Positions 5,664 through 8,831 of a stretch of DNA of 8,831 bases are shown here, piece after piece. The stretch lies in contig JACQUC010000244.1 in NCBI GenBank assembly GCA_016210495.1, forward strand, positions 1 through 8,831, read 5' to 3'. Positions within the stretch are counted from its first letter, which is position 1. Every line of letters starts with the position of its first letter. Source of the DNA: Chloroflexota bacterium (GTDB taxonomy: Bacteria; Chloroflexota; FW602-bin22; JACPRP01). The position numbers and the translations under genes were made by a program. The notes beneath the pieces are model-generated. The model did not search any database. It worked only from the letters and a program-made list of their open reading frames with translations, and was not told the DNA's origin.

Positions 5664-7082
5664 ATGGCAAGCATCATAGGCACCGGTGCCTACATCCCTC
5701 TGTTCCGACTGTCGCGCGACCTGATCGCGCAGGCCTGGGCCCGGGGCTCGCTGGGTGGCGAAAGAGCCGTGGCCAATCACGACGAGGACAGTCTCACTAT
5801 GGCTGTCGAGGCAGCAATGGACTGCCTGGCCGTGGCCGACAGGGAGGCCATCGACGCGCTGTACTTTGCGTCGACTACGGCGCCCTACAAAGAGAAGCAG
5901 ACGGCCTCCTTGGTGGCCGCGGCGGTCGATCTCCCCGAAGAAATCGTGACGGTCGACTTTGGCAACTCTCTGCGCTGCGGCGCCGATGCTCTTCAGGCGG
6001 CCTTGAACGCCGTCGACGCCGGCGCGGCGCGGTCCGTGCTGGTGGTGGCGGCGGACAATCGTGTGGCCTACCCGCGCTCGGACCAGGAGCAGGCCTTTGG
6101 CGATGGCGCGGCGGCGGTGCTCGTGGGCGATGGCCCATCCGGCGCGACACTGCGCGCGAGGTACTCCTGCTGCGACGCCATTATGGACGTCTGGCGCAAG
6201 CAGGACGATACCTTCGTGCGCACTTGGGAGGAGCGCTGGGTGACCGGCGAGGGGTGGACGGCCAACGTCACTCGCGCGCTGAAGGGCGCGCTGGACCGCG
6301 CCGGGTTGGCGGTTGGAGATCTGGATCGGCTGGTGCTTTCCGGAGGCAGCGCCGCGGCGCAAGGTCGCCTGGTGAAGGGCCTCGGGATCTCTCCGGATAG
6401 GGGCCAGGATAGTTTCGCCGCAACGGTCGGCGATACCGGGGCTGCCCAGGCGCTGCTGGGCCTCGCGGCAGCAATCGAGAGCACCCCTCCGGGCGGTAAG
6501 ATCGCCGTGGTGGCCGCGGGCGATGGGGCAAGCGCCTTCGTGTTTCAGATCGGCGAGCGACCCCTTTCGACGGGACGGCGCGGCGTCAGAGGCTTCCTTG
6601 CTTCCAAGCTGCCCTTGCCAACCTACCAGCGCTACCTGGCGGCGCGAAATCTGGTGGAGATCGTGCCAGGCGAGCCGTTCCGTTTGATGCCCGCCGCCAC
6701 GGCGACCTGGCGCGACGAGGCCTGCATCTTGCGCTGCCACGCCAGCCGCTGCCGGCAGTGCGGCACGGTCGCTTTCCCCATACAGCGGGTCTGCTACACC
6801 TGCCGCGTGAAGGACGAGTACGACGAGGTGCGGCTGAGCGACGAGCGCGGCACAGTCTTCACCTACTCGATCGACAACCTTGCCGGTCGAGGGGACGATC
6901 CGACCGTGGTGCAAACGGTCGTGGAAATGGACACGACGAAGGCGCGCTTCTATGGCTTGATGACCGATGCCGACCCGAGGCAGGTGCGCATCGAGATGCC
7001 CGTCGAGCTGACGTTCCGCAGGCTCTACGAAGGAGCCGGATTCTACAACTACTTCTGGAAGTGCCGCCCCGTGCGCGGCTGA
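5664..7082 (+). CDS. HMG-CoA-synthase-like protein fused to DUF35 zinc-ribbon/OB domain
   Basis: A 472-residue two-part protein. Residues about 1-310 have the thiolase/ketosynthase fold of HMG-CoA synthase and FabH-like proteins: IIGTGAYIPLFRL at the N-terminus, the strand VDFGNSLRCGADAL (97-110), FGDGAAAVLVG (145-155), GDTGAAQALLGLA (256-268) and AAGDGASAF (284-292). Residues about 322-470 are a DUF35 domain: a linker helix, a zinc ribbon with C363-x2-C366 and C377-x2-C380, and an OB-fold (about 384-465) that in other systems contacts CoA. Placed by eye against human and archaeal HMG-CoA synthases, the catalytic Cys falls on Leu103 (with Cys105 two residues on), the His on Ser226 and the Glu on Thr71. 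Synthase activity is therefore doubtful. ATG 5664 has GAGGAG seven bases upstream; an extension to TTG 5619 is in frame but adds an unrelated Arg-rich tail. First gene of an operon, 11 bases before the thiolase. Confidence 0.87.
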   Translation: MASIIGTGAYIPLFRLSRDLIAQAWARGSLGGERAVANHDEDSLTMAVEAAMDCLAVADREAIDALYFASTTAPYKEKQTASLVAAAVDLPEEIVTVDFGNSLRCGADALQAALNAVDAGAARSVLVVAADNRVAYPRSDQEQAFGDGAAAVLVGDGPSGATLRARYSCCDAIMDVWRKQDDTFVRTWEERWVTGEGWTANVTRALKGALDRAGLAVGDLDRLVLSGGSAAAQGRLVKGLGISPDRGQDSFAATVGDTGAAQALLGLAAAIESTPPGGKIAVVAAGDGASAFVFQIGERPLSTGRRGVRGFLASKLPLPTYQRYLAARNLVEIVPGEPFRLMPAATATWRDEACILRCHASRCRQCGTVAFPIQRVCYTCRVKDEYDEVRLSDERGTVFTYSIDNLAGRGDDPTVVQTVVEMDTTKARFYGLMTDADPRQVRIEMPVELTFRRLYEGAGFYNYFWKCRPVRG

Positions 7083-7093
7083 GGTGAGCGACA

Positions 7094-8287
7094 ATGGAGA
7101 GCATCAAAGACAGGGTTGCGATAATCGGCATGGGCTGCACGAAGTTCGGCGAGCGCTGGGACGCCGGGCCAAGCGATCTGGCCATCGAAGCGGCCTACGA
7201 GGCATACGAGGACGCGAGCATTGGACCCGAGTCGATCCAGGCCTGCTGGCTGGGTCAGGGCGTCGGGCCGCTGGTGGGCATCGGCGGGACGGTTGCCGCC
7301 GAGGCGCTGAAGCTGCGCGACATTCCCATCACCCGCAACGAAAACTGGTGTACCACCGGCCTCGAGGCACTTCGTGGCGCAGCCCTGGGCATTGCCAGCG
7401 GAGTCTACGACATCGTGCTGGCGCTTGGGGTGGAGAAGCTGAAGGACACCGGGTTCGGCGGGCTCGGCACAGGCCGAGGCATGAGCCCCGTGCTGGAAGC
7501 CCGGCGAACGTCCCCGGGCTCTTTCGCCCTGATCGGGACGCGGTACTTCCACCAGTACGGCATCGATCCGGAAGAGGGCCGCAAGGTGTTGGCGCGCATC
7601 GCGGTGAAAAATCATCACAACGGGAGCATGCACCCCAAGGCACATTTCCGTAACGAGATCACTGTCGAGCAGGCGCTGAGAGCGCCCATTATCGCGTGGC
7701 CGCTCGGCCTCTTCGATGCCTGTGGCAATAGCGACGGCAGCGCGGCGGCGATACTCTGTCGGGCAGACATCGCCAGGGAGTTCCGGGCGGATCCCATCTA
7801 CATCAAGGGATTTGGGGCCTCCTTCGATCCGATGCTGCCTCATACGCGGCCGGGCTTTAGCTGGACGAGCTTCCCAGCGTTGGTCAACTCCTCGCGGCAG
7901 GCCTATCGCGAAGCGGGCATCACGAACGCGAGGGAGCAGTTGGACCTGGCCGAGGTGCACGACTGCTTCACGATCACGGAGATGGCGATCTACGAGGATT
8001 TCGGCTTCAGCGCCCGGGGCAGGGCGCCCGAGGACATCATGGCCGGCTTTTTCGACCTCGACGGCGGGCTGCCGGTGAACACCGACGGCGGTCTCAAATG
8101 CTTCGGGCACCCCATCGGGGCCAGCGGCCTGCGCATGTCCTACGAGGTCTACAAGCAGCTCCAGGGCAAGGCCCAATCGCCAAAGCGCCAGCTCAAGGAC
8201 CCTCGCGTCGGGCTTGCCCACACCTTTGGCGGTCCGCCGCAGACGAGCGTGGTGGCCATCTTCGGGCGGGAGCCGGGCTACCCATAG
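7094..8287 (+). CDS. Thiolase-superfamily protein (SCP2/archaeal acetyl-CoA acetyltransferase type)
   Basis: A 397-residue thiolase-fold protein that probably acts on acyl-CoA thioesters together with the protein encoded just upstream. The N-terminus VAIIGMGCTKFGER is typical of SCP2-type and archaeal acetyl-CoA acetyltransferases. The acyl-accepting cysteine is Cys86 in ENWCTTGLEA. The second active-site segment is VHDCFTITEMA (His289-Asp290-Cys291), and the GHPIGASG motif gives His339. The last loop reads HTFGGPP (376-382) and lacks the C-terminal Cys of classical degradative thiolases, as in the SCP2/archaeal subgroup. The length is normal for the family. ATG 7094 has AGGTGA (7082-7087) overlapping the upstream stop codon, indicating translational coupling. 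Possible roles are acetoacetyl-CoA formation, beta-keto thiolysis or retro-aldol cleavage of a branched acyl-CoA; the sequence does not choose among them. It ends five bases before the stop of the convergent DUF4242 gene. Confidence 0.88.
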   Translation: MESIKDRVAIIGMGCTKFGERWDAGPSDLAIEAAYEAYEDASIGPESIQACWLGQGVGPLVGIGGTVAAEALKLRDIPITRNENWCTTGLEALRGAALGIASGVYDIVLALGVEKLKDTGFGGLGTGRGMSPVLEARRTSPGSFALIGTRYFHQYGIDPEEGRKVLARIAVKNHHNGSMHPKAHFRNEITVEQALRAPIIAWPLGLFDACGNSDGSAAAILCRADIAREFRADPIYIKGFGASFDPMLPHTRPGFSWTSFPALVNSSRQAYREAGITNAREQLDLAEVHDCFTITEMAIYEDFGFSARGRAPEDIMAGFFDLDGGLPVNTDGGLKCFGHPIGASGLRMSYEVYKQLQGKAQSPKRQLKDPRVGLAHTFGGPPQTSVVAIFGREPGYP

Positions 8288-8292
8288 GGCGC

Positions 8293-8544
8293 CTAAAGCA
8301 GGCTGCTTACCTCGGTGATCTGGCTGCGGTCTAGCGCGACGCCAACCATAGCGTGGGACTTGATCACGGCCTCCGCGTTTGGCGCCTCGCTATAGCAGAA
8401 GGCCGTCCCGTCTGCGCCGGCGAAGACGTTCAGCGGCGTCACGCCGTTGGGGTCGGACTGGCCCGCCTCGGCCATAGCCTTCATCTGCTGCATCAGCTCC
8501 GGTGGCAACTGGGGCATCGGGTGGTGGTCGATGAACTTTGGCAT
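8293..8544 (-). CDS. Small DUF4242-type (SCO4226-like) protein
   Basis: An 83-residue protein. The C-terminal half, AFCYSEAPNAEAVIKSHAMV followed by G-V-A-L-D-R and ITEV, matches the ferredoxin-like DUF4242 pattern, a family that includes the nickel-binding Streptomyces protein SCO4226. His7, His8 and His64 could bind a metal, but this is inference. No signal peptide or membrane segment is present, so it is probably cytosolic. ATG 8544 was chosen because GGAGGAG lies six bases upstream and the family opening M-P-K-F begins there; an in-frame ATG at 8655 would add 37 residues that cross the inverted-repeat element and have no family match. It is transcribed from the probable promoter at 8580-8588 and converges on the thiolase gene with only a five-base gap. 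Confidence 0.75.
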   Translation of the reverse strand: MPKFIDHHPMPQLPPELMQQMKAMAEAGQSDPNGVTPLNVFAGADGTAFCYSEAPNAEAVIKSHAMVGVALDRSQITEVSSLL

Positions 8545-8579
8545 TCTCTCCTCCTCACAGCTGATTTCGTGTTTTTTAC

Positions 8580-8588
8580 ATTCTAGCA
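8580..8588 (-). promoter_or_regulatory. Probable extended -10 promoter of the DUF4242 gene
   Basis: On the minus strand TGC-TAGAAT (8588-8580) is an extended -10 element. No good -35 is present; the T-rich stretch 17 bases upstream is weak. The predicted start near 8573 leaves a leader of about 30 bases before the ATG at 8544. Confidence 0.5.
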
Positions 8589-8622
8589 TACTTTCGGCAA
8601 AGACAAAATACGGCAACGTGGA

Positions 8623-8695
8623 CCCAAATCCGTGGATTCCCTCGTGAGGGTTCACCCGTTGGGTGAAGGTTTGAGCACGAATCCACGGATTTGGG
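8623..8695. repeat. 73-bp inverted-repeat element with an inner palindrome
   Basis: CCCAAATCCGTGGATTC (8623-8639) and GAATCCACGGATTTGGG (8679-8695) are a perfect 17-bp inverted repeat. Between them TTCACCC (8651-8657), loop GTT, GGGTGAA (8661-8667) forms a perfect 7-bp stem, and CCCTC-GT-GAGGG (8639-8650) is a further small palindrome. The element lies between the divergent DUF4242 gene and the gene at 8762. No T-tract follows, so it is not an intrinsic terminator. Confidence 0.75.
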
Positions 8696-8761
8696 CGGCC
8701 TCGGCGTTCTTTGCGGCCAGGCGTTCATCTGAGAAAACCCGGTGGTGTGGGAGATTATGAT

Positions 8762-8831
8762 ATGGTTTTAGAGGCGTTCGGCAAGGCCCTGCTGAACTTT
8801 GGAGACCCCAACTTGTGGATCTTCATGACCC
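8762..8831 (+). CDS. Start of a gene cut by the right edge, possibly a TctA-like permease
   Basis: An ATG at 8762 opens an uninterrupted frame of 23 codons to the window end (M-V-L-E-A-F-G-K-A-L-L-N-F-G-D-P then N-L-W-I-F-M-T). GGAG at 8750-8753 lies eight bases upstream. The pattern of a short amphipathic start, a LLNFGDPNLW-like turn and then the onset of a hydrophobic stretch resembles the N-terminus of tripartite tricarboxylate transporter TctA permeases, but 23 residues are too few to be sure. An ATG at 8757 in another frame stops after four codons. Confidence 0.45.
   Translation, partial: MVLEAFGKALLNFGDPNLWIFMT

Noticed and set aside
5646..7094. Long open frame (482 codons) on the minus strand opposite the synthase-like gene
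   Set aside because: It lies wholly antisense to a clear protein family match, its translation is rich in His, Arg and Gly with no recognisable motif, and it is explained by the strong third-position GC bias of the real gene.
7049..8221. Long open frame (390 codons) on the minus strand opposite the thiolase gene
   Set aside because: Antisense shadow of a well-supported thiolase; no motif and no good ribosome site.
8293..8655. Longer form of the DUF4242 gene starting at 8655
   Set aside because: The extra 37 residues cross the -10 element and the inverted-repeat element, and a strong ribosome site and the family-like start are at 8544.

Overview
The window is GC-rich chromosomal DNA with short intergenic gaps, strong Shine-Dalgarno sites and mostly GTG/ATG starts. 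The gene set, together with several palindromic repeats of a kind I associate with Chloroflexota genomes (especially Anaerolineae-like and uncultured lineages), suggests a bacterium of that group. This is inference; no rRNA or marker gene is present to fix the taxonomy.

Layout from left to right: the first six codons of a minus-strand gene run off the left edge (1-18). A plus-strand GMC-family FAD oxidoreductase of the long-chain alcohol oxidase type follows (187-2172). Then comes a 366-bp gene-free stretch packed with palindromic repeats in a nested inverted arrangement (2173-2538). Next are a minus-strand OsmC/Ohr-type peroxiredoxin (2539-2982), an inverted-repeat element (3063-3170), a plus-strand membrane lipid/polyprenol kinase (about 3252-3848) and a convergent minus-strand lipoprotein with a Pro/Ala/Thr-rich linker (3853-5301). 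A divergent promoter region (5302-5663) leads into a two-gene plus-strand operon. This operon encodes an HMG-CoA-synthase-like protein fused to a DUF35 zinc-ribbon/OB domain (5664-7082) and a thiolase-superfamily protein (7094-8287). A small minus-strand DUF4242-type protein (8293-8544) converges on it. A second inverted-repeat element (8623-8695) and the start of a plus-strand gene, possibly a TctA-like permease (8762 onward), end the window.

The operon at 5664-8287 is the functional core. Thiolase, HMG-CoA-synthase-like fold and DUF35 correspond to the three proteins of the archaeal acetoacetyl-CoA thiolase/HMG-CoA synthase complex, but here two of them are fused. By my by-eye comparison the synthase-like half lacks the canonical Cys, His and Glu catalytic residues, while the thiolase keeps its nucleophilic Cys. 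The pair may therefore do acyl-CoA chemistry other than HMG-CoA synthesis. The oxidoreductase, OsmC protein, kinase and lipoprotein look like independent single-gene units, and no pathway linking them is evident.

Four promoters can be read with reasonable support. The best is a near-consensus -35/-10 pair driving the lipoprotein gene, and the other three have extended -10 (TGn) elements.
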